Shown: piece after piece, positions 21,967-32,683 of the stretch
Layout of the letters: the number at the start of each line of letters is the position of its first letter
Position numbering within the stretch: the first letter of the stretch is position 1
Origin: Apodospora peruviana
Lineage: Eukaryota > Ascomycota > Sordariomycetes > Sordariales > Lasiosphaeriaceae
Direction of reading: 5' to 3'
Assembly: GCA_033439685.1 (NCBI GenBank)
Contig: JAUEDM010000001.1
Span: 8,928,001-8,992,000 of the forward strand
DNA length: 64,000 bases
The notes under the pieces: generated by a model
Seen by the model: only the letters and a program-made list of their open reading frames with translations
What the model was told of the DNA's origin: nothing
The model's database searches: none
Translations under genes and position numbers: made by a program

Positions 21967-24825
21967 ATGTCAACGGCACTCAGTCAGGCCGCCAGCCTAA
22001 AGCCGGACATCAGGCTCGCTCAAGCACTCTCCGAGTTCTGCGCTAGTCTCAATGATGCTCGGGCAAATGAGTTCAAGGCATTGCGGACCAGGTCCCCACC
22101 GACACCCGCTGACGTTATCAAGTTGACTGAAGAGATCAATCGCGATGGATCACGAGCTCACAAGACCTGGCGACCATATGCCACGAGCATGGCCCTGTTC
22201 CTTGATAAGGTCCAGACATTGTCGAGGATTGGGGACCTCCTGCTCGGGGCATCACAGAACCTCATGGCGACTGGCATCTGGGCAGCTGTCAAGGTCACAC
22301 TAGGGGTACGTTGCCGCTTCAGTCTCTCGTAGGTTCATCGCCGACTTTTCACCATGGTCTAACATATTTTTGGGTACCTCACCTATTCAGATAGCTGTCG
22401 GATCTCTCACCTTCTTTCGGCGCATATCGGAACTATTCCTCAAAGTCGGAAGGTCGTCCCACATCACGGAGGACCTCGTCCACGTCTTTCCGGGCTCAAA
22501 AGAACTGCAGGACCTCATGTGCGAGTATCTCATCACATTGGTATCCTTCTGTCAGAAGATCGTTCAGGTTCTCAATAAGCCGACCCTTATCCGGTTGACC
22601 TCGCCATTCATCGCCTTCTTCGACAAGGAGGCTCTCAAGTTCGAGGACGACTTGACGCGGTGGTCCACGGCCATCGATAGAAGGAGCGTGGTGCTATTAA
22701 GCCACCGACAGGTTGAGTCCGCAGACACAATAACTAAGATCAGCAGGACTCTGACGCAGTGGGCTCCAACGTCGGACGCAAAGAAGCAGCAAGCTCTCAT
22801 GCTGCGGTCCGAGCGGCTCCAGAAGATGCTCTGTCCGCGCCAAGAAGTCCAACAACGCATTGCCGCCTGGCGGAGGCAGCGCAAAAAGGGTACCAGCAAC
22901 TGGCTTTTCCAGAACACGGACTATCTGAAGTGGAAAACCTTTGAGGGTTTCTCCACATTATGGATTCGTGGGAAGCTTGGAAGCGGAAAGACTGTCCTAA
23001 TGGCCAACCTCGTTGCCGAACTGTACAGCCTCTGTTCGCCAGTCCACGCCCAGAAGGCTGCTGAGACGACTGCCCAGACTCCCCCAATCTTGGCCTATTT
23101 CTTTTGCAATAGTGACTACGCCAACTCCAACACATACGAAAAGGTTGTCGGGAGCATATTCCAGCAGTTTCTCGCTTTATGTGAGCCAGGCAGCAAGGTC
23201 TTCGCCAATTTGGATGAGCACTTGAAACGATCTTCGTCCTCACCTCTGGATACTGAGACACGCAGCATAATACGAAATGCTTTACCAAAGAACAGCTCTT
23301 TATTCATTGTTCTGGACGCAATTGATGAATGTGATCCATCTGTAGTGGTTAGAATCCTTTCGGCCGTTCGACAACTAATATTCCTCGGCGAATCTCCTAT
23401 TCATCTTTGCTTTTCCACTCGGACTGATGCACCTATCAATGAGCGCATAGGAACGTTGTTTTCAGAAGCGTTTACTATCACGATGACCCCCTCAACTTTA
23501 TCATCCGAAATGCATAGCTTCATCGATGCCGAATTTGAGAGACGCCAGCACATCCGCCGTTTGGACAAGTCCTTGGAGGAGATCATCAAAGCTGTTCTGG
23601 TGGAGGCATCTGAGGGAATGTAAGCCAGATCTCTTCAGGTCTGCACAAAGATCTGACGGAAAAGGAAGTGACATACTAAATCCCGAGTCTCAGGTACTTG
23701 TGGGTTGCTTTGCAGATCGAGGCTCTGTTCCCACTTCACAACACGACCCTTATCTCCCCGGCAGATATACTCAAGCTTCTGGAGCAGCCTCCCAAGGATC
23801 TTGACGAGGCTTTCAACCGAGCTCTGAGGCGAATCACCGATACACGGTACGGCAAAGCGATATTCCAATTAGTCGCAGGTGCTCGACGTCCGTTGACGCT
23901 TGCCGAGCTCAGAATAGCGCTTCACGTCCAGCCCGGCGAAACCGATTGGAGTGCCGTTCCCTTATCCCTCCCGCCAGACGCGAGGGCTATCATTGGGCTT
24001 TGCGGAGGCGGCCTACTTGAAATCGAGGAGGAGGACGATACAGTCCGCTTCATTCATCACAGCGTTTTGCAGTACCTCCTCTCCCTGCGTGGACACCGCA
24101 TCACAGATGCACCCACCGCAACAGCGCTCGCCACCAGTGACTATCACTTCTACCAGGGCGAAGCGGATATTCTGCTAGGGTCCGTCTGTGTCACCTACCT
24201 TCACTACGGCATCTTCAACACATCCTTGGGTCCGACGTCTCCCAGTCTAGTCATCAGCACCGACCAGATTACCAACCACGTGGCGAGCCTGGTCGCTACA
24301 ACTAGCTCAGAAGCTAACATGGCATCCAAGATAGTCGCCACCATCAAACGGAGCCGGGTCTCATCTGCACAGCAACAGGAGCTCAACATTGGCCAAATGC
24401 TGCAGCGCTATCTTGAACCCAAAGTAGACGCAGATGAACTTCTTGTCTTCTCGGACTATGCACACGAAAACTGGCTGTGGCACGCCAATTTTCTCTGGAC
24501 GATTCACGAAAGCAAGGTGTACACTCTGTTCCAGTCCCTCCTCAGGTCCCCGGCCGGGCACGTCACCTGGCCCTTTGATCCAAATCGCGCCATCGTCCAT
24601 AGCCCGTCGAACCAAATGCGGTGGGCTTGGCTGAACAGCCATTTCGGAATACTGTTCGACTACCTGTCCATCTCTCCCAACTCGGTGGATGTGGCACTGT
24701 CGAAACTCTTCGAAGACACATACAGAGACCCATGGCCATGGAGCCCTGGCAATATGATGCGCATACCCACACCTGGCTGGCACGTTCCCAAACACTCTGG
24801 ACTGCGCCCCGACAGCAGTACTTGA
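21967..24825 (+). CDS. NACHT-type STAND receptor (fungal NLR)
   Basis: Exons 21967-22305, 22391-23619 and 23694-24825 give 899 residues. The N-terminal 1-250 matches the helical domain that precedes NACHT in many fungal STAND proteins (KTWRPYATSMALFLDKVQ, LLLGASQNLMATGIWAAVK; probably DUF7708). The NTPase follows, with Walker A GKLGSGKT (about 307-314), Walker B LFIVLDAIDECD (417-428), a sensor-like LCFSTRTDAP, and a winged-helix region (LTLAELRIAL, VRFIHHSVLQYLLS). No ankyrin, WD or TPR repeats are visible. After the stop, 24830-25180 stays open in the +1 frame and reads like protein (FAVALDRFEYNRVAG...), so the C-terminus may be cut by a frameshift or joined by an unseen splice. Fungal proteins of this class act in self/non-self recognition and cell death. 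Confidence 0.88.
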
Positions 24826-25180
24826 GCATATGTTCGCTGTTGCCCTGGACAGGTTTGAGTATAACCGGGTGGCTGGCGCCACCAGCTTGGCGAATATTTG
24901 CAGCACAATGGAGGAGCGTCTCGCGGTGAAGATTCGACTGGGTGAGCTCGCCAGCATGAGCACTTCCGATTCGCACAGTTGGAATTCAATCATTCCAGGC
25001 AAATCGCTCGACTATCTCGAGAGGATCAGGGCAGGCGAGCACAAAAACATCAGAGTCACCACCCGCATCGAGCTCCAGCAGGAAATTTCGTCTAGACACC
25101 CCCCTGGACCTTGGATGCCGCCGATAGTCGTATCTGATCCGACTGAACAACCAAGTTCATCTCCTATCAGCCAGAAATAA
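24826..25180 (+). pseudogene. Out-of-frame continuation of the NLR C-terminus
   Basis: About 117 codons are open in the frame one base ahead of the NLR exon, starting directly after its stop. The same frame is also open upstream across the last 70 bases of the NLR exon (TFPNTLDCAPTAVLEH), after a TGA at 24755. No usable donor/acceptor pair of sensible length joins the two. This suggests a one-base indel in the genome or the assembly. The segment has no repeat units or known domain. Confidence 0.45.
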
Positions 25181-26038
25181 GGTCATGTTCTGTCATATTG
25201 GCATTAGCAAGACAAGATCCAACGCTACAAGCCATATGCTTGGCTATATTATTAATAGACATCCAGTAGTTCTACTCGGTGTTGAGCATGAAGTGCAGAG
25301 AACAGGTATTTTGTTTATCATACGGAAATCATTGACGAGGAAGCGTAGTGTCATAGAAGACACCGATTTTCGATGCGTCCCTCTCGCATCATCCCACGGC
25401 GTGAATAACTTTCTAGTTCTGACATACGCCAAGGGAAGGGTCTAGACCAGAAGAGCAGACTGACTTGGCGCGGGGTTCGAGGAATATGAGCTCTTTCGAA
25501 AAGTCTCCTATCTTTGATGGTTGCGAACGGACTAGTGCACATCTATATGCGTACGCCTCAATATTTTGCAGCAATCGCTGGGCCAATCACTCCAACGTCC
25601 CCAGCACCCAAAGTGCGTCAATACCTTCGTTAGGTTCCCATTCCCCGAAACTATCTACATGTAACTCTGCACGCCAAAAGTTGTTGGCACCTTTCTTGGA
25701 CGTGGGATTCAGATTAGCAGACGCATCCGAAACGACCCGGTAAGAGGGTTACCTTTTACCCCCCTGACGCCGGGATGTCGTGGAGATCAATGGAGGGTTC
25801 GGACTCGCCCCGACTCGGAGACTCCGAGGCTCGGAGGAGAATGGTAGTATTGCTGCTTGGTGGTGCAAATGCGGGGCTTCTTATACAAAGTTGCTCATCT
25901 AAACAAGGTACGGTGAGGGACAGCCATCTTATATAACTCAGTTGATATCCTCATCTACATACATTCTCCTCGTTTCTTTCCACACTGGCAAATCCCAGTC
26001 AAACTTGCTCAACCGAAAAGAACAAGTGGACGATAAAC
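25181..26038. other. Intergenic region between the NLR and P450 genes
   Basis: No gene was recognised. The short ORFs at 25185-25445 and 25465-25743 have no motif. The last 120 bases are likely the P450 promoter. Confidence 0.5.
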
Positions 26039-27943
26039 ATGGCAAACCATACAGCAGCGGAAGCGGGAATCACTCCCAGCGGAACCTTTACCATCACGAT
26101 CCCGCCTCCCTTTTCCCTTTCTCTCACTTTATTTCCAAGCTTCGTGCGCACATCTGTCCTCGCAATCTTTGGTCTAGCCATCACCACCTACTTAATCTCC
26201 TCCATAATCGCCTACCGCCGCCTGCGCGCCTTCGACGGCCCCTTCCTGGCGTCCTTCTCCTACGTCTGGATCATCCGCAACTACCAGACCGGCCGCATGG
26301 GCGAGACCCTCACCTCACTACACACAACTTATGACAGCCCAGCAGTCCGCATCGGCCCCAACGATCTTCTGGTCAAAGACCCGGACGTACTCAAACGTAC
26401 CTCGGCCGCCCGCTCGCGCTACACGCGGTCCAACTGGTACGCCTTGAACAAAGTCGATCCGTACCACGACCACATGTTCAGCACGACCGACACGGCCGCA
26501 CACGACAAGATCAAAGCTAAGACCGCCGCGGGGTACGCCGGGAAGGATAATCCGACGTTCGAGAAGGATATGGACGATTTGCTTAGAGAGATGGTCGGCC
26601 AGATTCGGACCAAGGTCAGCGGGAGACAACTGCTGGACCTCGCGACGATGGTGCAGTACTTCACGCTCGACTCGATCAGCAAAGTTGCCTTTGGGCAGGC
26701 GTTTGGGTACCTCCGGGCCCAGGAGGACTTGTATGGGTTTATCGCGTCCATGCGAGAGTTTGGGCCGACGTTTGTTACCGTGGCGGCCGTGCCGTACCTG
26801 GCCGATATCATGTCCACGACCTTGATGAACAGGTTGTTGGGGCCGAAGCCGACTGACAAGACGGGCATGGGGGTGATTTTGGGGTATGTCAATTCTGTGA
26901 TACCCACTACACTAGACAGTTATAGTTTACTTCCCATTTAAGGTTACAACTACTAACTCGTGAGTTGTATGTACAAAACAGTCTGGGACAGGAGGTCGTT
27001 TCTAAGAGATGGAATCTGCCTGACGCAAAAGACAAGCAGGACATGCTGGTAAGATCAGACACATCTCGCAACTTCGCAAACATCACATACGCCGTCATAG
27101 AACGATGCTTTCTTGTTCACTGACCAGCACTTTGAACTTACTTAGGGCTCCTTCATCCGCCACGGAATGACCGAAAAGCAATGCCAGGGCGAAGCCATGC
27201 TGCAGCTCGTGGCCGGCTCCGACACGACAGCCACCTCGATCCGCGCCACGATGCTGCACATCATTACCAACCCGCGCGTATATCGCGCGCTGCAAGCCGA
27301 GATAGACCAGGGCATCAAGGACGGCAAGGTCTCGAGCCCTATCACGTCTGCTGAGGCGCAAAAACTTCCATATCTTCAGGTAACCTTCAACCTCTTCACC
27401 TCCTCAAATTGATGTGATTAACATGTGATAAGGCCGTAATCTACGAAGGCCTGCGTATCCACCCGCCCTTTCACGGCCTGAACTCCAAGCTTGTCCCACC
27501 GGAAGGCGACACCATTGCCGGCAAGTTCGTGCCGGGCGGAACGAGGATCTCACCGAGCATATTTGGCGTGACGCGGAATAACGCCGTCTTTGGAGACGAT
27601 GCCGATCTTTTCAGGCCGGAGCGGTGGCTTGAGGCTTCTTCTCAGCAGGCCGCAGATATGAAGAAGATTACTGATCTTGTCTTTGGGTATGGGCGGTGGG
27701 CATGCGCGGGCAAGGTGCTGGCGTTTATGGAGCTCAATAAGACCTATGTTGAGGTATGTTTCTCTCTTTCCCTGGGGTTGTGTGAAAAGGTTGGTGCTAA
27801 TTTGAGAGGTATAATAGTTGCTGAGACATTTCGACTTTCAACTGGCGTATCCCCTGAAACCGTGGGATAGCGTACACTTGAACCTATTTTTGCAGAAGGA
27901 TATGTGGGTGAGCGTTACGGAGAGGGAGTCAAAGGAGAAGTAG
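26039..27943 (+). CDS. Cytochrome P450 monooxygenase
   Basis: Five exons (26039-26883, 26982-27048, 27146-27379, 27433-27753, 27818-27943) join in phase to 530 residues. A membrane anchor lies at about residues 38-60. The P450 landmarks are complete: I-helix AGSDTT (327-332), ExxR as EGLR (387-390), the PERW region, and the heme loop FGYGRWACAG with the cysteine ligand at 473. The N-terminal half (GPFLAS, VRIGPNDLLV, YTRSNWY, HMFSTTD) resembles the pisatin-demethylase-like group common in plant-associated fungi. It should be ER-bound and use a P450 reductase. The substrate cannot be read from sequence; detoxification or secondary metabolism are both possible. The neighbours are two oxidoreductase genes. 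Confidence 0.93.
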
Positions 27944-28300
27944 ATACTGCATTTAGTCTAGGATTTGCCGAGGAATCGGTGTGTACCACCATACGATCCT
28001 CCCAACTCTTTCAATAGCAAACGACTGGAACTACCAATATACGGATTGCGATCCGTCGCCGGAGACATTTACTCAGATTTCGAGTGCTTGGATCGGTCAC
28101 CGGGACAACTTCTCCCTCTGAAACAGGTGACGCGCGGATTACTTGGGCGGAGCTCCGCCCGTTCAGGGGTTCAGTTTTCCTAGGTATACTAGAATTAGGC
28201 AGTGACGACAACAAATGATAAGACTTTAAGACCAAACCTGACGTCGAGAATTCACCACATCTGATCATCTTCCTGTCTGACGACTCACAGCCAAACGGCC
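27944..28300. other. Short intergenic region
   Basis: This is the 3' flank of the P450 gene and the promoter of the DsbA-like gene. Nothing specific was seen. Confidence 0.5.
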
Positions 28301-29133
28301 ATGACCATCTTCACCATCAAAATCACCTCCGACCCAGTCTGTCCACAAGTACGTCTCAATTCCCCAGTCCCTGTCTCCCGAAGTTTCACTGACACCAAAA
28401 GTGCTATCTCGGCAAAAAGCGCCTCGACCGCGCGATCCAGCTCTACAAACGGGTCATACCAGACGGCAAACATGACACCTTCATAATCGAATGGCTACCC
28501 TTTTACCTGGACCGGCAACCTACCACCGCCAGAACTGATACTCAATTATCATGTAACACCGCCACCAAAACGTGCAACCAAAGCAGCAGCATGCCACTCG
28601 CAGACCGCATGCTCCAGCGCTTCGGCGGCTCAGCCACCACCGCAGAGGCAATGCAAGCCTGCCTGCGGAGCAAAGGCCAGAACGAGGGTATATCATTCAG
28701 CTTCGGGAGCAGAATCGGGAGCACGCGCGACGCGCACCGGCTGATTCATTTCGCTGGGCTGAATCAAACCCAACAGAATACTCGTACCGGAGAGATACAG
28801 AATTCGGTGGTGACGGAGCTGTTTAGGCGGTATTTTGAGGAAGACGGTGACATTACTAGTCATCACATGTTGGTCGAGGTGGGTGAACAGGCTGGCTTGG
28901 ACGCAGAGGAGGTTAGAGACTGGCTGAGATCGGATCAAGGTGGTCAGGAAGTTGATGACCTTGCAGATCAGGCTGTGAGGGAAGGGGTGAAGGGGGTTCC
29001 TGTTTTTGTTATTACGGCTACTCAGAGTGAGGATGGTGATCATGGGAGGGGGGAAGAGAAGGTGCAAGTTGATGGAGCGCAGGATGTGGAGGATTTCTTG
29101 GGGGAGTTTACGAGGTTGTGTGGTCGAGTCTAG
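28301..29133 (+). CDS. DsbA/FrnE-family thioredoxin-like oxidoreductase
   Basis: Exons 28301-28348 and 28402-29133 give 259 residues. The protein starts with a beta strand and the active site: SDPVCPQ, then (after a 53-base intron) CYLGKKRLDRAI. This is the position and context of the CPWC motif of FrnE-like DsbA proteins; here Trp is replaced by Gln, giving CPQC. The helical insertion follows, and the cis-Pro loop is seen as GVKGVPVFVIT before a final helix (VEDFLGEFTRL). Family members are cytosolic dithiol oxidoreductases or GST-kappa-like enzymes. It lies 357 bases after the P450, same direction. Confidence 0.88.
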
Positions 29134-29321
29134 TAACTCAGATGGCATGGATAAAACAACCAAATGATTAGGTATTGAGTTATTTGAGGTATGGAGCAAG
29201 GATAGAGACAGGGAGCTGACGGGAAAGTCGTCTATCAATGTTAGTATCTTTGAGTCACGTCCATGTAGTGGACAGGGAGGTAGAGGGTAAAATGAAATAG
29301 AGGGCAAAAAATGAAATTCAT

Positions 29322-29392
29322 AGCTGCGACTCGTTTCGATCGAGTGACCTCCGGGTTATGAGCCCGGCGCGCTTCCGCTGCGCCACGCAGCT
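29322..29392 (-). tRNA. Initiator tRNA-Met (CAT)
   Basis: A complete 71-base cloverleaf is seen: acceptor AGCTGCG/CGCAGCT with the A1:U72 pair of eukaryotic initiators, an anticodon stem CCGGG/CCCGG around CTCATAA, and a T-loop ATCGAAA. The three G:C pairs in the anticodon stem and the A54 loop mark it as the initiator. A T-run follows on the transcribed strand (plus strand AAAAAA near 29306), fitting a Pol III terminator. No intron is present. Confidence 0.95.
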
Positions 29393-29790
29393 TTGTTTTT
29401 GAATAGAAATGAATTGGACCAAGCTTCTTTTATGGGGGGAGGAAGGTATGTCCATGAAATGATGCGAAAGGTTTCTGGGGGGTGATGAGTCACGATACGA
29501 ATCAGTTGGTGGAGCCGGCTGAGTGTTCGGGAGAGATAGTGGCTGCCTCCTAGGTGCTGCTGACCTCGATGTAAAAAAGCTCAGGTAGGTTGAACAATGA
29601 AAGGTTGAAGTCTATCAAAACGTTGAAGCAAATCGAAACCTTATCATACCAGATATCTATCTAAATACTAAACATTGTGTCAAAGAATAAGTGGATCCTG
29701 CGGTTGTCACCAAGTCTAGACTCGAATCCGAAAAAGCAGAACAATTACATTAAAAGTGTTGTGTTTTAAAAATGGCAAAAGATATGATAA
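29393..29790. other. Spacer between two tRNA genes
   Basis: Nothing coding was seen in this stretch. It supplies the upstream region of the tRNA-Met gene and the downstream flank of the tRNA-Cys gene. Confidence 0.6.
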
Positions 29791-29861
29791 GGACGAAAGG
29801 TGAATTGAACACCTGACCTACCGGACTGCAGCCGGTTGCTCTACCCCTGAGCTACTCGTCC
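29791..29861 (-). tRNA. tRNA-Cys (GCA)
   Basis: A 71-base cloverleaf has acceptor GGACGAG/TTCGTCC (one G:U pair), D-arm GCTC...GAGC, anticodon arm ACCGG/CCGGT with loop CTGCAGT (anticodon GCA), and a T-arm CAGGTGTTCAATTCACCT. No intron. It is transcribed in the same direction as the tRNA-Met gene about 400 bases away. Confidence 0.94.
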
Positions 29862-29958
29862 TTGAAAATCCACCGAGATGTGATTGATGGTGGTTTTTAG
29901 GCTTGTCATTGCATAAGAAGGCAAGATGACTCCACCGAGTACATGACTCGACGGTGAA

Positions 29959-31068
29959 CTAAGCAGTCTTCGCAAGCAAGATCTTGAGTTCTTCCCCGAA
30001 GTGCTTCTTCCAAGCCTCGTCTCCCCGGGTAGGAGTCCAACCCAAGCTCTTGGCCACACTCGATACCGTGCGAGCGGTGCTCGAAAGTCCTGCATCGACA
30101 ACAAGCGGACTTTCAAGCTTATCGAAGCCCATAAACTCTGCTAACCGCACAGCTCCGACCTTCAAGTCGACGCTTTGGACCTGGTTCTCCTTTATTTTCC
30201 CCTCTTCAAAGACTGCTGTAGTCGCCCCTTGCGCAACTTCCAGCCAAGTGCTGCGACCATTGTCGGCGAAAATGATGCCCTTCTTCCCCGAGGGCAACCT
30301 CTTCCCGCCGTTCTCAACCACGTCCAGCACGGCAATCTTGTATAACTCAGCCAGGTCTCGAACATGCACATGGCCCCATACTCCGCTTCCGTCCCCGACG
30401 ATGGTGCCGAACCCATAGTGCAGCGCAGACTTCATGTACGAGAGCATCTGGATGCTATTCTTGTTGAACAGCCCGGTGCCCACGCCGTAGATGAGGCCCG
30501 GCATGATGACCAGCGTCTTCACGCCCAGCTCCAGTCCCCCATCCACGACTGCGAGCTCGGCGGTTCGCTGTGCGTAGGGCGCATGTGCCTCGCGCTCCTT
30601 CTCGTAGGCGTAAATGTCGTCCTTGGCATCGTCAAACTCGCGCTCCGGGTCCTTCTCGATCCACGCCTGTGTGAAGGGTCGGTCGGCAATGTTGGATGTT
30701 CCCGCGATTTGAAACATCCAAACGTCACGGCCTGTCGATGCCTTGCGCTGCGCGAGTCCACGTAGAATGGCCTGTGCCGAGGGGGTGTGGTAGCTGATGG
30801 CGGTATTGATGACGATATCGTGCTGCGCAGCAACTGCGGCTGTGGTATCCAGGTCATCCACCCCGTCGTAGAGGACCGGCTGCACGGCTTCCTCACCGTA
30901 CGTCGACGTCAAAACTTTGACCCGATCTACTCCACGAACAAGTAAGGTAATGGGCAAGAAGGTGGAAAGTATGCCGGTCTTTTTGTCAAGAAGGGAAGCA
31001 AGCACGGTGCCCCCAACGTAGCCTGTTGCACCGACCAGGAGAATCTTTGGTGTTGTTGCTGCTGCCAT
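29959..31068 (-). CDS. NAD(P)-dependent epimerase/dehydratase-like SDR
   Basis: An intronless gene of 369 residues. The Rossmann fold starts at residue 8 with ILLVGATGYVGG, the TGxxGxxG nucleotide-binding loop. It continues through LLVRGVDRVKVL, DIVINTAIS, and a catalytic-region AYEKEREAHAPYAQRTAE. The usual YxxxK is not clearly conserved, so it is best called an atypical or extended SDR. VIMPGLIYGVGTG and HVHVRDLAELY match the substrate half of NAD-dependent epimerase proteins. It is probably cytosolic; the substrate is unknown. A (TA)n tract about 100 bases upstream of the start may serve as its TATA element. Confidence 0.88.
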   Translation of the reverse strand: MAAATTPKILLVGATGYVGGTVLASLLDKKTGILSTFLPITLLVRGVDRVKVLTSTYGEEAVQPVLYDGVDDLDTTAAVAAQHDIVINTAISYHTPSAQAILRGLAQRKASTGRDVWMFQIAGTSNIADRPFTQAWIEKDPEREFDDAKDDIYAYEKEREAHAPYAQRTAELAVVDGGLELGVKTLVIMPGLIYGVGTGLFNKNSIQMLSYMKSALHYGFGTIVGDGSGVWGHVHVRDLAELYKIAVLDVVENGGKRLPSGKKGIIFADNGRSTWLEVAQGATTAVFEEGKIKENQVQSVDLKVGAVRLAEFMGFDKLESPLVVDAGLSSTARTVSSVAKSLGWTPTRGDEAWKKHFGEELKILLAKTA

Positions 31069-32014
31069 GATGTCAGGATCAACCTTTTTTTAAGAGAGTT
31101 AAGCAAGAGAATTGGCCTTGACAGCTACCTGTTACTCATGTCTCCTCTCTTTTTCGCAGCAGTAAACTGATATATATATATATATGCCTTACCTGTAGAG
31201 GTCCACATCAAAATGGTTTGGTGTTCTTGTCTTATACTATCCGGATTTCTAATGCGAAATATTTGTCATCTGCACGGTGCTGAGTCAAGAGGACTTCTTC
31301 ATCAACGGCCTTTGCTTAAGGCCGAGAGATATGTGAATGGTGCGCACGCATTCCAGTTCGCAATACCGGTGGAGTTAGGTATCAGTTGCATTAGTCTCTA
31401 ATAGCAGACCTCATCTGCCCGTCTACGAGAGGAAGCGCCTATAGTGAAGTCCGACCGTTGGCTAGCTGTGACGCTCAATACTCTGTATTGGATATCGGCT
31501 GCAGCTGTGCATCTTCAATGCCCAGACCAAACTCGGCATCCGAGATTCGGTGGATAGCGGGGAAGAACCTGCTGTGTCGTAGTGGTCGACTAATGAAGCA
31601 CGAACGAACTCCCGCATTATCGAGCAAAGTGAAGCAGCTATACTGGAAAAGGCGTTGTACTACCTAAACTTGGTTCCAGACCAGATGTCCCGTGTGGCTC
31701 TGTGTGTACCCCCTTGCCTAAAATGCTGACGATGATAATGGTTGTATTCCGTATTCTCTAGGCTAGAGAACTATGGCTTCCGACCGCCAAAACAACCAAA
31801 ACCTGATTCTGCCCCTTATTACTAATCATGCTTACGTTACATGTTGGGGCTTGTCAAGTCAAGCCCCACACACAAACACCCGGCACCGCTCTCGCGAGCG
31901 CGCAGACCCCAACAATGTGTCTCTTGCTGCGCGTGGAGCACGGGAAACAATCGACCAAAAACACCGGAAACAAAGATCGTGAATAACATCAAACCAAAAA
32001 ACTACAATAAGCAA
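31069..32014. other. Divergent intergenic region, SDR and Spc19 promoters
   Basis: The region contains the (TA)n tract at 31170-31185. No gene was recognised; small ORFs such as 31458-31667 have no motif. Confidence 0.5.
31170..31185 (-). promoter_or_regulatory. (TA)n tract, candidate TATA element of the SDR gene
   Basis: Eight TA units lie about 102-117 bases upstream of the SDR start codon. This position suits a core promoter, though it may simply be a microsatellite. Confidence 0.4.
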
Positions 32015-32683
32015 ATGACGTTGAACATGAGCAGCAGCTCCAGCAGCTACAGCGACTGCGTAAGCTCCCTGCGCACCTCGCTTTCCTTCCTCGAATCGTC
32101 CGTCAACACGCTCGGCAACGGCGTTGAGGACTTTCCGCGCTTATCCTCCGTCCTCAAGACAGTTCGGGTACGTCATCTCCCCACACCACACACCTCTCTT
32201 GGTCATCACCAAACACATTCATTCCCTAACCATTAGTCCCAAAATTAGCACTACGAATTGATCCCCCAACCGACCCTCGCCCAAGCCGAAGCTTCTCTTC
32301 GAGACGAAATCGGCCCCTTCGTCGCCCTCCTCCTCGACCGCGCAGACAAACAACTCGAGCGCCAGGCGCGCCGCATCGAGACCCTCAAGGCACGCGCCGA
32401 GCTCAACGCCGGTAGACTATCGCATATCCCAGTGGTGCAGAGTGGCAGTAGCAGCAGCAGCTACGGCAACAAGGACTCTTCTTCCTCATCGGGCGGTAAT
32501 AAGAAAAGCGGTAGAGGCGGCCGAGTACCACTGGACGGCGAGGCCGCGCTCCGGGCCAAGGTCGTGCATCAGCGCAAGGAGGCGCTCAAGTATAGCGTCG
32601 AACGGCTCGAGCTCGAAGTGCAGCAGAAGGAGCGGGAGCTGAGGTTAAGGCTGGAGCAGAGGAGGGCGGGGCTTACGCCGTGA
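32015..32683 (+). CDS. SPC19: DASH/Dam1 complex subunit Spc19
   Basis: Exons 32015-32167 and 32249-32683 give 195 residues (191 if the second ATG at 32027 is used). The N-terminus matches Spc19 closely: SDCVSSLRTSLSFLESSVNTL, then DFPRLSSVLKTVR, and after the intron HYELIPQPTLAQAEASL. A helical middle part follows, then a low-complexity Ser/Gly/Asn linker (about 115-140), and a C-terminal coiled coil rich in Arg, Glu and Gln. Spc19 is part of the ten-subunit DASH ring that couples kinetochores to spindle microtubules. The length is in the range of filamentous-fungal orthologues. Confidence 0.93.

Noticed and set aside
26039..31068. Full secondary-metabolite cluster
   Set aside because: No polyketide synthase, peptide synthetase, terpene synthase or cluster regulator is present in the window.
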